Positions 41,503-50,780 of a stretch of DNA of 64,000 nt are shown here, one piece after another (position 1 is the stretch's first letter; each line of letters opens with the position of its first letter). Source of the DNA: SHWB01 sp050246875 (GTDB lineage Bacteria; Pseudomonadota; Alphaproteobacteria; UBA6615). The stretch covers positions 248,001 through 312,000 of the forward strand of contig JBFWVF010000003.1 in assembly GCA_050246875.1 (NCBI GenBank), written 5' to 3'. The position numbers and the translations under genes were made by a program. The notes beneath the pieces were generated by a model that saw only the letters and a program-made list of their open reading frames with translations, was not told the DNA's origin and did not search any database.

Positions 41503-42528
41503 CTAGTCGAGGCGGCCGCCCGGCACGAAGAACTGCGTCCCCAGCCAGCGCCAGCGTTCGCCCGCGCGTGCCGTGCAGTTGATGCGCGCGCGGCCGGGCG
41601 GGAAGGGCTGCTCCAGCCGCGCCTCGACGCGCGGCCCCAGCCGTTCGAGCTGCACCGGGCCGATGCCGCTGGCGTAGCAGGCGAGGTCGTCGAGCGGCCC
41701 GACATCGCCGGCCAGGGTGAAGCCGAACAGCGGCGGGTTGGCGCGCAGCGTCGGGTTGGGCGGCGTGACGTCGCGCACCGGAATCGGCAGCGCGCGGGCG
41801 GCCAGGCGGAAGCGCTCGATGTCGCCGAAATTCTCGTTGAGGGCGAAGCGCGGCAGGTAGAACGGGTCGGCTGTGGCGTGGACGACGCCGGAGTGCTGGC
41901 CGAAAGCGAACTCGTAGCCGGCCGCGCGCACCAGCTCGATCGCCTCGAGGCTGGCCTCGCCGTACGGGTAGGCGAAGAGCGACGGCTGCCGGCCCAGCTC
42001 GGCCACGAAGCGCTCGTTGGAGCGCGCCAACTCGTCGGCGTTGCGCTCGTTGTCATTGGCCGCCATGTGCAGATGCGAGACCGTGTGGGCGCCGATGGCG
42101 ACGCCCTGGTCGCGCATGGCGCGGATCTGGTCCCACGTCAGATACCCCGCCTGCCCCCGGTCATGCACCTCCGTCGAGACGAACAGCGTCACCGGCAGGC
42201 CGGCGCGGCGCAGGCGCGGCCAGCCGACCGTCCAGGTCGAACTGTAGGCGTCGTCGATGGTGATGCCGACGGCCCGCTCGGGCAGCGGCCTGCCGTCGCG
42301 GATGGCGGCGAGGATCTCGGGCACCGGCAACACGGCGTAGCCGCCACGCTCCAGTTCGGTGATGTGCGACTCGAGCTGCTCGACGCGCACGTTCGTCGTC
42401 GGATAGGCGTCCTCGCCGAAGCGGTGGTACATGAAGATCACAGCCGAATCGGCGGCCATCGCCGGCAATGCGGCGATGCCGAGGCATGCCGCCAGCACCG
42501 CGGCGAGACCCTTGCGGTAGCACCGCAT
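41503..42528 (-). CDS. Polysaccharide deacetylase (NodB domain), exported
   Basis: 341 aa. Signal peptide GLAAVLAACLGIAALPAMAA, then NodB-type deacetylase: FMYHRFGEDAYPTTN, the metal Asp pair TIDDAYSS, HTVSHLH (metal His), and AYPYGEASLEA. The C-terminal ~110 residues (PPNPTLRANPPLFGFTLAGD...) are an extra domain of unknown fold. Acts on acetylated amino sugars of the wall or an exopolysaccharide. ATG at 42528 gives a normal signal peptide; a GTG at 42567 would add 13 residues. Confidence 0.9.
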   Translation of the reverse strand: MRCYRKGLAAVLAACLGIAALPAMAADSAVIFMYHRFGEDAYPTTNVRVEQLESHITELERGGYAVLPVPEILAAIRDGRPLPERAVGITIDDAYSSTWTVGWPRLRRAGLPVTLFVSTEVHDRGQAGYLTWDQIRAMRDQGVAIGAHTVSHLHMAANDNERNADELARSNERFVAELGRQPSLFAYPYGEASLEAIELVRAAGYEFAFGQHSGVVHATADPFYLPRFALNENFGDIERFRLAARALPIPVRDVTPPNPTLRANPPLFGFTLAGDVGPLDDLACYASGIGPVQLERLGPRVEARLEQPFPPGRARINCTARAGERWRWLGTQFFVPGGRLD

Positions 42529-42651
42529 CCCAGCCGCCGATCGCCGCTCACCGAGCTTGCGCGACACTGCCGTCTATCCGTCCTGTTGCCGGTCGGCCGG
42601 AGATTAGTGATGCGCCGGGGGCGGTTCAAGGCGCCCGCCGCGACGCCGCGT

Positions 42652-43203
42652 TCACATCATCGGGCGCGGTGCCTCGGCATCCGGCACCAGCGCGTAGCGG
42701 CGGGCGTCAAACAACTGGTAGTGCCACCATTCGCGCCGGTAGAAGTCCCAGCCCGCCGTGGACATCAGGCCGAGAAGGACGAAGCGGTTGCGGCGGATGC
42801 CCGCCGGCAGGTCCATCACGTCGTGATGGGCGCGCGGCGTGAAATCATCGAACGCCGTACCCATGTCGAGCGGCGTGCCAGCGGCGTCGACGAGTGTGAG
42901 GTCGACGGCGACGCCACGGCTGTGCGGCGAGCCGCGCTCGGGCGGCGTGACATAGTCGGGATCGGGCGTGTGGTCCCACAGCTTCTGCTGTGCTTCCGGG
43001 GGCCGGTAGGCGTCGAGCAGCAGCAGGCCGAGGCCAAGGTCGCGCGCCAGGACCGACGCGCGCAGGAGGGCCGCCGCCGCGTCCGCGTGCAGGAAGCAAT
43101 GCGCCGCGCGATAGATTGGCGCGCCGGTGAAGTTGTCGGCCGTCGCGTAGGCGAGGCCGATCGTCACCCCGTACTCCGCTGGCGTGATCTCGACGAGGCT
43201 CAT
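42652..43203 (-). CDS. D-alanyl-D-alanine dipeptidase (VanX/DdpX family)
   Basis: 183 aa. Zinc dipeptidase: LLLLDAYRPPEAQQKLWD (Arg for substrate), SPHSRGVAVDLTLVD (zinc His and Asp), DMGTAFDDF and EWWHYQLF (catalytic Glu and zinc His). All ligands are intact. Cleaves D-Ala-D-Ala. No vanH/vanA or dpp genes are near, so a peptidoglycan-recycling role fits better than glycopeptide resistance. No signal peptide, so cytosolic. Divergent from tsaB. Confidence 0.93.
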   Translation of the reverse strand: MSLVEITPAEYGVTIGLAYATADNFTGAPIYRAAHCFLHADAAAALLRASVLARDLGLGLLLLDAYRPPEAQQKLWDHTPDPDYVTPPERGSPHSRGVAVDLTLVDAAGTPLDMGTAFDDFTPRAHHDVMDLPAGIRRNRFVLLGLMSTAGWDFYRREWWHYQLFDARRYALVPDAEAPRPMM

Positions 43204-43305
43204 GCGACACCATCCCGCGCGTGACGCAGCGATGCGGCGATGCTATCGGGCCTCGGCCGAGTCGCCGCGACGGCGCGGCGGCGCCACGCGGGACACCGCA
43301 CAGCG

Positions 43306-43992
43306 ATGAAGCTGCTCGCCCTCGACAGCGCCGGCGACGCCTGCTCGGCGGCCCTGTGGCAGGACGGCACCGTTCGTGCCGGCCGGCTGGTCGAGCTGGC
43401 GCGCGGCCAGGACGCGGCACTCGCCGGCCTCGTCGCCGAGGCGATGGCGGGCACCGCCTGGGCGACGCTCGACGCCGTCGCCGTCGCCGTCGGCCCGGGC
43501 AGCTTCACCGGGCTGCGCATTGCCATCGCCACGGCGCGCGGGCTCGCGCTGGCCGCAGGCAAGCCGTGCGTCGGCGTGTCGTCCCTTGCCGCCGCCGCAC
43601 GGGGTGCCGGCGCCGATGCGCCGGCCCCCGCCGGCTGGCCGTGGCTGGCGGCGCTGACGAGCCGGCGTGCCGAACTCTACCTGCAGGCGTTCGATGCCGC
43701 CCTCGTGCCGCTGGGCGCCCCGGCGGCGGTGCCGCCGGCGGGGCTCTTTGCATGGCTGCCACCGGCACTGGCCGGGGCGCCGGGGCTTGCGCTGGCCGGC
43801 GACGCCGCCGCGCAGATCGCGGCGCTGCTGCCCGGCCGCGCCTTGCACCGGCCGCCCGGTCCCGGGCATGTGCGGGCCGCGGACGTCGCCGCCGTCGCCG
43901 CCGGCCTGCTCGCGGCCGGTACGGCAGCGGCCGAGGCGCCGGCACGGCCGCTCTACCTGCGGCCGCCCGACGTGACCACGGCGCCGGCATGA
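43306..43992 (+). CDS. tsaB: tRNA threonylcarbamoyladenosine biosynthesis protein TsaB
   Basis: 228 aa. ASKHA-fold partner of TsaD in t6A formation on tRNA. MKLLALDSAGDACSAALW, GLVAEAMAGTAWATLDAVAVAVGPGSFTGLRIAIATARGLALA is diagnostic. ATG at 43306; the frame opens 22 codons earlier without a start that fits. It is followed by rimI after 10 bp, the usual order. Confidence 0.94.
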   Translation: MKLLALDSAGDACSAALWQDGTVRAGRLVELARGQDAALAGLVAEAMAGTAWATLDAVAVAVGPGSFTGLRIAIATARGLALAAGKPCVGVSSLAAAARGAGADAPAPAGWPWLAALTSRRAELYLQAFDAALVPLGAPAAVPPAGLFAWLPPALAGAPGLALAGDAAAQIAALLPGRALHRPPGPGHVRAADVAAVAAGLLAAGTAAAEAPARPLYLRPPDVTTAPA

Positions 43993-44002
43993 GCGATCCG
44001 GC

Positions 44003-44503
44003 ATGAGCGGCTGGACCATCGGCCCGGCCGGCGCGGAGGCGGCGGCGCTGCTCGGCCCGCTGCACCGCGCCGCCTTCGCCGCCGGCGGCTTCCAGCAATG
44101 GACCGACGGCGCCCTCGCCGGCCTCCTCGCCACGCCGCTGACGCTCGCGCTGGCCGCCGCCGACCCGGCCGACGGCGCGGCGGCGGGCTTCATCCTCGGC
44201 CGCCTCGTCGGCGGCGAGGCCGAGATCGTCACGCTTTGCGTCGACCCGGCCCGGCAGCGGCAGGGGCTCGGCAGCACGCTGGTGGGCGCCTTCCTGGTCG
44301 CGGCCCGGTCGGCCGGCGCGACACGCGCCGTCCTCGAAGTCGCCGCGGACAACGACGCGGCGCGCGCCGTCTACGCCCGCCACGGCTTCCGGCCGGTTGG
44401 GCAGAGGCGCGGCTACTATGCCCGCACCGGCGGCGGGCGGGTCGATGCGCTGCTTCTCGCCGCCGACCTGGCGGCGAGCGCCAAGGGTTCGCCCGACCGA
44501 TGA
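44003..44503 (+). CDS. rimI: Ribosomal protein S18-alanine N-acetyltransferase-like (RimI family)
   Basis: 166 aa. GNAT fold with the acetyl-CoA motif VTLCVDPARQRQGLGSTLVGAFL and the C-terminal VAADNDAARAVYARHGFRPVGQRRGYYAR typical of RimI. It acetylates the N-terminal Ala of S18 in E. coli; position next to tsaB is diagnostic. A tandem CCGGCATGAGCG repeat spans the tsaB stop and this start. Confidence 0.9.
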   Translation: MSGWTIGPAGAEAAALLGPLHRAAFAAGGFQQWTDGALAGLLATPLTLALAAADPADGAAAGFILGRLVGGEAEIVTLCVDPARQRQGLGSTLVGAFLVAARSAGATRAVLEVAADNDAARAVYARHGFRPVGQRRGYYARTGGGRVDALLLAADLAASAKGSPDR

Positions 44504-44597
44504 TTTGGACTATATTCGCGACACCGGCGGGGGCGCGGCGAGACAGGCGGCTACCCCGGCCCGGCGGCAGGCCGGCGACAAGGGGTGCGAACCGGGC

Positions 44598-45032
44598 ATG
44601 ACGAGCGAGACCTCGCGGATCGAACAGCGTTGCGAGGAACGGGGCCTCAAGATGACGGACCAGCGCCGGACCATCGCGCGCGTGCTGTCGGAGGCCACCG
44701 ATCATCCCGACGTCGATCAGGTGTACCGTCGTGCGACCGAGATCGATCCACGGATTTCGATCGCCACGGTCTACCGCACGGTGCGGCTGTTCGAGGAGGC
44801 CAACATCCTCGAGAAGCACGACTTCGGCGACGGTCGCGCGCGTTACGAGGAACAGACCGGCGACCATCACGACCATCTGATCGACATCAAGTCGGGCACG
44901 GTGATCGAGTTCCAGGACGAGGAGATCGAGGCGCTGCAGCAGCGCATCGCCGCGAAGCTCGGCTACCGGCTGGTCGACCACCGGCTGGAGCTGTTCGCCG
45001 TGCCCGTGGACCGCAAGGCGGAGGGCGAGTGA
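44598..45032 (+). CDS. fur: Fur-family metalloregulator
   Basis: 144 aa. Winged helix (HPDVDQVYRRATEIDPRISIATVYRTVRLFEEANI) and dimerisation/metal domain with GDHHDHLIDIKSGTVIEF. The C-terminal CxxC zinc pairs of E. coli Fur are absent, as in the alphaproteobacterial Fur/Mur branch, which often senses manganese. ATG at 44598. GACTATATTC lies 90 bp upstream and may be its -10 region. Confidence 0.9.
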   Translation: MTSETSRIEQRCEERGLKMTDQRRTIARVLSEATDHPDVDQVYRRATEIDPRISIATVYRTVRLFEEANILEKHDFGDGRARYEEQTGDHHDHLIDIKSGTVIEFQDEEIEALQQRIAAKLGYRLVDHRLELFAVPVDRKAEGE

Positions 45033-45087
45033 GGCGCCCGCTTCCCGGCCCGTCCGACCGCCCGTCGCGTCGCACCCGGCACACGCC

Positions 45088-45963
45088 ATGACCCTGCAAC
45101 CCAAGGCCGCGGCCCGCCGCCGCCTGCCGCCCGCCGCCAGCGGCGAGACGCCGCCGCGCTTCGACGACCTCGGCAGCGGCACCCTCGAGCTTCGCCTCGC
45201 GGCCGATGCCGCCGACCTCGCCGCCGCGCAGGCCCTGCGCTACCGGGTCTTCTATGACGAGATGGCGGCCCGGCCGACGCCGGAGATGATGGCGCGGGGA
45301 CACGATTTCGACGAATTCGACGCGCTGTGCGACCACCTGCTGGTGATCGACAGCGCGCGCGGCCGCGGCGCCGATGGCGTCATCGCCACCTACCGGCTGT
45401 TGCGCGGCGAGGTCGCCGACCGCAACCGCGGCTTCTACACCGCCGGCGAGTACGAGATCGACTGCCTGCGCACCTATCCCGGCCGCATCCTCGAACTCGG
45501 CCGTTCCTGTGTCGATGCTGGCTACCGCTCGCGTCCGACGATGCAGCTGCTGTGGGCCGGCATCGCCCGCTATGTGCTGCACTACGGCATCCGGCTGATG
45601 TTCGGCTGCGCCAGCCTGCACGGCACCGACGCGGCGCGGCTCGCCATGCCGCTGTCCTACCTCTACCACTTCCATCTGGCGCCGCCGGCGCTGCGGCCGC
45701 GCGCGCTGGCCGACCGCCGCGTCGACATGAACTTCATGCCGGCCGACCGCATCAGCGAGAAGGAAGCGCTCGCCGCCCTGCCGCCGCTGGTCAAGGGCTA
45801 CCTGCGGCTCGGCGCCTTCATCGGCGACGGCGCCGTCGTCGACGAACAGTTCAACACCACCGACGTCTGCATCATCGTCAACACCGAGCTGATTACCGAG
45901 CGCTATTACCGCCACTACGCGCGCAACCAGCCCGCCCTGCCCGACGAGGACGTGCCGGCATGA
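45088..45963 (+). CDS. OlsB-like ornithine acyl-ACP N-acyltransferase (GNAT-type)
   Basis: 291 aa. Acetyltransferase fold of the OlsB/hemolysin-like group: LRYRVFYDEMAARPTPEMMARGHDFDEFDALCDHLLVID, then ELGRSCVDAGYRSRPTMQLLWAGIARYV. OlsB forms lyso-ornithine lipid. The ATG of the next gene, a PlsC/OlsA-type acyltransferase, overlaps its TGA (ATGA), and this coupling to an O-acyltransferase supports ornithine-lipid synthesis. Substrate not proven. Inserted between fur and miaB in an otherwise conserved run. Confidence 0.82.
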   Translation: MTLQPKAAARRRLPPAASGETPPRFDDLGSGTLELRLAADAADLAAAQALRYRVFYDEMAARPTPEMMARGHDFDEFDALCDHLLVIDSARGRGADGVIATYRLLRGEVADRNRGFYTAGEYEIDCLRTYPGRILELGRSCVDAGYRSRPTMQLLWAGIARYVLHYGIRLMFGCASLHGTDAARLAMPLSYLYHFHLAPPALRPRALADRRVDMNFMPADRISEKEALAALPPLVKGYLRLGAFIGDGAVVDEQFNTTDVCIIVNTELITERYYRHYARNQPALPDEDVPA

Positions 45964-46877
45964 GCATGCCCGCGCCGACCGTCGTCGGCTCGCCGCTGGC
46001 CGGCGCCGTCCGCATGGCGCTCTACGTGCTGTGGACCATCCTGCTGATCCCGGCGCAGGCTCTCGTGGTCGTCCTCCGCCTGCCCTTGGCGCGACGGCTG
46101 CCGCGCTTCTATCACCGCATGTGCTGCCGGCTGCTCGGCATCCGCCTCGAGGTCTACGGCCGCCAGTCGCGCGAGCGGCCGACGCTGTTCATCGGCAACC
46201 ACACCTCCTATCTCGACATCGAGATCTACGGCGCGCTGATCGACGGCTCGTTCGTCGCCAAGGCCGAGATCGCCGACTGGCCGTTCTTCGGCCTGCTGGC
46301 GCGACTGCAGCGCTCGGTGTTCGTCGACCGCCGGGTCGGCACGTCGAAGAAGCAGGCCGAGATGCTGCGCGGCCGGCTCGAGGCCGGCGACAGCATGATC
46401 CTCTTTCCCGAGGGCACGACCGGCGACGGCAACCATGTCGCCCCGTTCCGCAGTTCCCTGCTGGCGGCGGCCGAGATCGAGGTCGCCGGGCGCAAGATTC
46501 CGGTGCAGCCGATCTCCGTCACCTTCTCCCGCCTCGACGGCATTCCGCTCGGCCGCCACCTGCGCCCGTTCTACGCCTGGTACGGCGACATGGAACTTGT
46601 GCCGCACATGCGGCAGGTCGCCGGCCTCGGCCGCCTGACCGTGACCGTCGTGTTCCACGACCCGGTGACGATCGACCAGTTCGCCTCGCGCAAGGCGCTG
46701 ACCCAGTATTGTTACGAGACGGTTGCACGCGGCCACGCGGATGCGCTCTCCGGCCGCATCCAGCCGCCGGCCGGTGCGGCCGGCCAGCGCCGCTGGATCC
46801 GCTTCCGCGGCCGGCCGCGCATCGCCGTGCGCCTGCGCCGTCCGCGCCGCGCCCGGCAGGCCGCGCGGTCGGCTTGA
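45960..46877 (+). CDS. 1-acyl-glycerol-3-phosphate/OlsA-type acyltransferase
   Basis: 305 aa. PlsC domain: membrane anchor YVLWTILLIPAQALVVVL, NHTSYLDIEIYG (HX4D motif), FPEGTTGDG (block III) and VFVDRRVGTSKK. Its ATG overlaps the stop of the OlsB-like gene by four bases, so the two are made together. OlsA adds the second acyl chain to lyso-ornithine lipid; a general LPA acyltransferase role remains possible. Arg-rich C-terminal tail. Confidence 0.85.
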   Translation: MSMPAPTVVGSPLAGAVRMALYVLWTILLIPAQALVVVLRLPLARRLPRFYHRMCCRLLGIRLEVYGRQSRERPTLFIGNHTSYLDIEIYGALIDGSFVAKAEIADWPFFGLLARLQRSVFVDRRVGTSKKQAEMLRGRLEAGDSMILFPEGTTGDGNHVAPFRSSLLAAAEIEVAGRKIPVQPISVTFSRLDGIPLGRHLRPFYAWYGDMELVPHMRQVAGLGRLTVTVVFHDPVTIDQFASRKALTQYCYETVARGHADALSGRIQPPAGAAGQRRWIRFRGRPRIAVRLRRPRRARQAARSA

Positions 46878-46970
46878 CATGCGCCGCCGGCCCCCGCTAG
46901 GTCTCGCTGCGATGCGGCGAAGCACGCACAGGTCAGCCCCGCGCCCCGGCCATCGACGGATCGCCCGCGC

Positions 46971-48332
46971 GTGACCAGAAAGCTCTTCGTCCGGACCTAC
47001 GGCTGCCAGATGAACGTCTACGACTCCGCACGCATGGCGGATGTCCTGGCGCCGCTCGGCTACGCCCCGTCGGAGTCGCCCGACGGCGCCGACATGGTCG
47101 TCATCAACACCTGCCACATCCGCGAGAAAGCCGCCGAGAAGGTCTACTCCGAACTCGGCCGGCTGCGTCTGGAGAAGGAGGCGCGCGCCGCCCTCGGCGA
47201 ACGCATGACGATCGCCGTCGCCGGCTGCGTCGCCCAGGCCGAGGGCGAGGAGGTGCTGGCGCGGGCGCCCTGGGTCGACATCGTCGTCGGGCCGCAGGCT
47301 TACCATCGCCTGCCGGAACTGGTGGCGCGCGCCGCGCGTGCCGGCGGCGGCGTGCTCGACACCGACTTTCCCGCCGTTTCGAAATTCGACTCCCTGCCCG
47401 AGGAAAGCGCCCCGCCCGGGCCCTCGGCCTTCCTCACCGTGCAGGAGGGCTGCGACAAGTTCTGCGCCTTCTGCGTCGTGCCCTACACGCGCGGCGCGGA
47501 ATTCTCGCGCCCCGCCGCCGCCATCGAGACCGAGGCGCGGCGGCTGGTGCGGCGCGGCGCGGCCGAACTGGTGCTGCTCGGCCAGAACGTCAACGCCTGG
47601 CACGGCGACGACGCGGCGACGGCCGGCTTCGGCGGACTGCTGCGCCGGCTCGCGACCATCCCCGGTCTCGCCCGGCTGCGCTACACGACAAGCCATCCGC
47701 GCGACATGGACGACGACCTGATCGCCGCGCATGGCGACCTGCCGCAACTGATGCCCTACCTGCACCTGCCTGTGCAGTCGGGCAGCGACCGCATCCTCGC
47801 GGCGATGAACCGCGGCCACCGCGCCGCCGACTACCTCGCCATCATCGGCCGCCTGCGCCGCGCGCGGCCGGACATCGCGCTGGCCTCCGACTTCATCGTC
47901 GGCTTCCCCGGCGAGAGCGACGCCGACTTCCGCGCCACCCTCGCGCTGGCGCGCGAGATCGGCTACGCCCAGGCCTACTCCTTCAAGTACAGCGCCCGCC
48001 CGGGCACGCCGGCGGCAACCCTCGGGCAGCAGGTGCCGGAGGACGAGAAGGACGCGCGCCTCGCCGCGCTGCAGGACGAGATCGCCCGCGGCCAGGCGGC
48101 CTTCAACGCCGGCTCGGTCGGCCGCATCGTCGAGGTGCTGTTCGAGCGCGATGGCCGCCATGCCGGCCAGCTCGTCGGACGCACGCCGCATAACCAGTCG
48201 GTTTACGTCGACGCCCCGGCATCGCTGGCCGGCCGCATCGCCGATGTCCGGCTTGTCGGCGCCAACGCGCGCAGTCTCGCCGGCGAGCTTGCCAGCGCGC
48301 CGGCCGCATATCTGCAGGGGGCAGCGGGTTGA
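46971..48332 (+). CDS. miaB: tRNA-2-methylthio-N6-dimethylallyladenosine synthase MiaB
   Basis: 453 aa. Radical-SAM methylthiotransferase: N-terminal auxiliary cluster Cys in RTYGCQMNVYDS, VINTCHIREKA and VAGCVAQAEG, radical SAM cluster GCDKFCAFCVVPYTRG, and a C-terminal TRAM domain. Start GTG at 46971. Its TGA overlaps the TTG start of phoH (TTGA). Confidence 0.96.
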   Translation: MTRKLFVRTYGCQMNVYDSARMADVLAPLGYAPSESPDGADMVVINTCHIREKAAEKVYSELGRLRLEKEARAALGERMTIAVAGCVAQAEGEEVLARAPWVDIVVGPQAYHRLPELVARAARAGGGVLDTDFPAVSKFDSLPEESAPPGPSAFLTVQEGCDKFCAFCVVPYTRGAEFSRPAAAIETEARRLVRRGAAELVLLGQNVNAWHGDDAATAGFGGLLRRLATIPGLARLRYTTSHPRDMDDDLIAAHGDLPQLMPYLHLPVQSGSDRILAAMNRGHRAADYLAIIGRLRRARPDIALASDFIVGFPGESDADFRATLALAREIGYAQAYSFKYSARPGTPAATLGQQVPEDEKDARLAALQDEIARGQAAFNAGSVGRIVEVLFERDGRHAGQLVGRTPHNQSVYVDAPASLAGRIADVRLVGANARSLAGELASAPAAYLQGAAG

Positions 48333-49300
48333 CGACGACCGAGGCGGCCGGCCCCATGCCGGCACGGATCCAGTTCGACGACAATTCCCTGCTGCCGGCC
48401 CTGTTCGGCCATCACGACGAGCATCTGGTGCAGATCGAGCGCCTGCTCGACGTCAAGCTGCGCTATCGCGGCAACCAGCTCGAGATCAGCGGCCCGGCGG
48501 CATCGCGCGAGATCGCCGACCGCGCCATCAACGGCCTCTATGCCCGCCTCAAGCACGGCCAGGCCATCAGCCAGGGCGAGGTGCAGGCCGCCGTGCGCAT
48601 GGCCGCGGCCGGCGAGACGCCCGACCGGCCGGGCACCGCCGTGCGCACGCGCAAGCGCTCGATCATCGCCCGCTCGCCCAACCAGCAGCTCTACCTCGAC
48701 GCCCTGTCGCGCGCCGAGCTGGTGCTGGCGCTCGGCCCGGCCGGCACCGGCAAGACCTACCTCGCCGTGGCCATGGCCGTGGCCATGCTGATGCGCGGCG
48801 AGGTCGACCGCATCATCCTGTCGCGCCCGGCGGTCGAGGCCGGCGAGCGGCTCGGCTTCCTGCCCGGCGACCTGCAGGACAAGATCGATCCCTACCTGCG
48901 GCCGCTCTACGACGCCCTCTACGACATGCTGCCCGGCGACCAGGTCGCCAACCGCCTGTCGAGCGGCGAGATCGAGGTGGCGCCGCTGGCCTTCATGCGC
49001 GGCCGCACGCTGGCCAACGCCTTCGTCATCCTCGACGAGGCCCAGAATGCCACCGCGACGCAGATGAAGATGTTCCTCACCCGCCTCGGCGAGGGTTCGC
49101 GCATGGCGGTGACGGGCGATCCGAGCCAGGTCGACCTGCCGGTCGGCATCCGCTCGGGGCTGCTCGACGCGCTCGACGTGCTCGACGCCGTCGACGGCGT
49201 CGAGATCGTCCAGTTCGGCGACGCCGACGTGGTGCGCCACCCGCTCGTCACCCGCATCGTGCGCGCCTACAATGCGCGCGACGAGGCCAAGCCGAAATGA
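48329..49300 (+). CDS. PhoH-like ATPase (YbeZ)
   Basis: 323 aa. PhoH domain with P-loop LALGPAGTGKTYLAVAMA, SRPAVEAGERLGFLPGDLQDKI, and Walker B-type FVILDEAQNATATQMKMFL. RNA-binding ATPase that works with YbeY in ribosome/RNA quality control. TTG start overlapping the miaB stop, preceded by GGGGGC. Stop overlaps the ybeY ATG (ATGA). Confidence 0.94.
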   Translation: MTTTEAAGPMPARIQFDDNSLLPALFGHHDEHLVQIERLLDVKLRYRGNQLEISGPAASREIADRAINGLYARLKHGQAISQGEVQAAVRMAAAGETPDRPGTAVRTRKRSIIARSPNQQLYLDALSRAELVLALGPAGTGKTYLAVAMAVAMLMRGEVDRIILSRPAVEAGERLGFLPGDLQDKIDPYLRPLYDALYDMLPGDQVANRLSSGEIEVAPLAFMRGRTLANAFVILDEAQNATATQMKMFLTRLGEGSRMAVTGDPSQVDLPVGIRSGLLDALDVLDAVDGVEIVQFGDADVVRHPLVTRIVRAYNARDEAKPK

Positions 49301-49821
49301 GCGACGGACGACGACGCGGCGACACGGTCGCCGTCGACATCGAGACGCCCGCGTGCTGGCGCGCGGTGGCGCGGGCGCGCCTCGTGGCAGGCCGCGCCGC
49401 GCGCGCCGCGCTCGCCGCCGCCGCGACCGGCGGCCGGGTCGAGCTGACCGTCCGCCTCGCCGACGATGCCGAACTGCGGGCGCTGAACCGCACCTGGCGC
49501 GGCAAGGACAGGCCGACGAACGTGCTGTCGTTCCCCGCCGGCGACGATGCCGGACAGGCGGCGGCGCAGGCCCGCGCGCTGCTGCTCGGCGACGTCGTCA
49601 TCGCGGCCGAGACCCTGCTCGCCGAGGCGGACGCCGCCGGCAAGACCGCCGGCGACCACCTCGCGCATCTCGTCGTCCACGGCGTCCTGCACCTGCTCGG
49701 CCACGATCACGAACGCGAGGCCGAGGCGATCCGCATGGAAGCCCTGGAGCGCGCCGTCCTCGCGCGCCTCGGCATCGCCGATCCCTACGGCGACGATCCA
49801 CCGGTGCGCGAGGTAGCCTGA
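49297..49821 (+). CDS. ybeY: Endoribonuclease YbeY (rRNA maturation factor)
   Basis: 174 aa. Zinc-dependent RNase for 16S 3' maturation and quality control. The signature HLVVHGVLHLLGHDHE (H-x3-H-x5-H) and TNVLSFPAGDD are present. ATG overlaps the phoH stop by four bases. C-terminal tail extends past the usual end by a few residues. Confidence 0.95.
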   Translation: MSDGRRRGDTVAVDIETPACWRAVARARLVAGRAARAALAAAATGGRVELTVRLADDAELRALNRTWRGKDRPTNVLSFPAGDDAGQAAAQARALLLGDVVIAAETLLAEADAAGKTAGDHLAHLVVHGVLHLLGHDHEREAEAIRMEALERAVLARLGIADPYGDDPPVREVA

Positions 49822-49825
49822 AGCG

Positions 49826-50764
49826 ATGGCCAGCAGCCGAACCGACGATTCCGACGCCCGCGCGTCCGCCGACGAGGAACCTCCCGCACAATCCCCGGCG
49901 CGGCCGGCCGGCACCTCGTCCGGCCTCGGCGCGCTGGGAGACTGGTTGCGGGCCCTGCTGCGCGGCCGCCAGGACACCGAGACCGCCCAGGCGGCGTTCG
50001 AGGAGCTGCTGGCGGAGAATCCCGACCTCGCGGCCGAAGTGGCGCCCGACCAGCGGCAGCTGATCGCCAACATCCTCGAACTGTCGGACATGACGGCCGA
50101 GGACGTCATGGTGCCGCGTGCCGACATCGCCGCCGCGCCGGCCGATGCGACGCTCGACGAACTGGTCGATGTGCTGGTGCGCGAGGCGCATTCGCGCATG
50201 CCGGTGCAGGACGGCGACCTCGACCACATCGTCGGCTACGTGCACATCAAGGACGTGCTCGCCGCGACGCGCGCCGGCAAGCCGGCGACGGCACGGGCGC
50301 TGGCGCGCAAGATCCTGTTCGTCGCGCCGTCGATCAAGGTGCTCGACCTGCTGCTGGAGATGCGCGCCGCGCGCACCCACATCGCCCTCGTCGTCGACGA
50401 GTACGGCGGCGTCGACGGCCTCATCACCATCGAGGATCTGGTCGAGGAGATCGTCGGCGAGATCGAGGACGAGCACGACGAGGACGACGGGCCGGCGCTG
50501 GTCGCCCAGTCCGACGGCACCATCCTCGCCGACGCGCGGGCGCCGATCGAGGAGCTCGAGGAGCTGATCGGCCCCTTCGCCACCGACGAGGAGCATTCGG
50601 AGATCGACTCGCTGGCCGGGATCGTCTTCGCGCTCGTCGACCGCGTGCCGCGCCGCAACGAGGTCATCACCCACCCGGCCGGCGTCGAATTCGTCGTCGT
50701 CGACGCCGATCCGCGCCGCATACGCCGTCTGCGCGTGCGTCGCGTGGCGCCGCGCGGCGCATGA
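49826..50764 (+). CDS. CorC/HlyC-family CBS-domain protein
   Basis: 312 aa. Two CBS domains (MTAEDVMVPRADIAAAPADATLDELVDVL; LFVAPSIKVLDLLLEMRAARTHIALVVDEYGG) followed by a CorC_HlyC domain (DARAPIEELEELIGPFATDEEHSEID). Associated with Mg/Co efflux and membrane lipoprotein functions; next to lnt as in most Alphaproteobacteria. Cytosolic. Confidence 0.93.
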   Translation: MASSRTDDSDARASADEEPPAQSPARPAGTSSGLGALGDWLRALLRGRQDTETAQAAFEELLAENPDLAAEVAPDQRQLIANILELSDMTAEDVMVPRADIAAAPADATLDELVDVLVREAHSRMPVQDGDLDHIVGYVHIKDVLAATRAGKPATARALARKILFVAPSIKVLDLLLEMRAARTHIALVVDEYGGVDGLITIEDLVEEIVGEIEDEHDEDDGPALVAQSDGTILADARAPIEELEELIGPFATDEEHSEIDSLAGIVFALVDRVPRRNEVITHPAGVEFVVVDADPRRIRRLRVRRVAPRGA

Positions 50765-50780
50765 CGGCGGCCGGCCGGCG

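Noticed and set aside
42652..43203. Vancomycin-resistance cluster
   Set aside because: The VanX-like gene stands alone without vanH, vanA or a two-component system.
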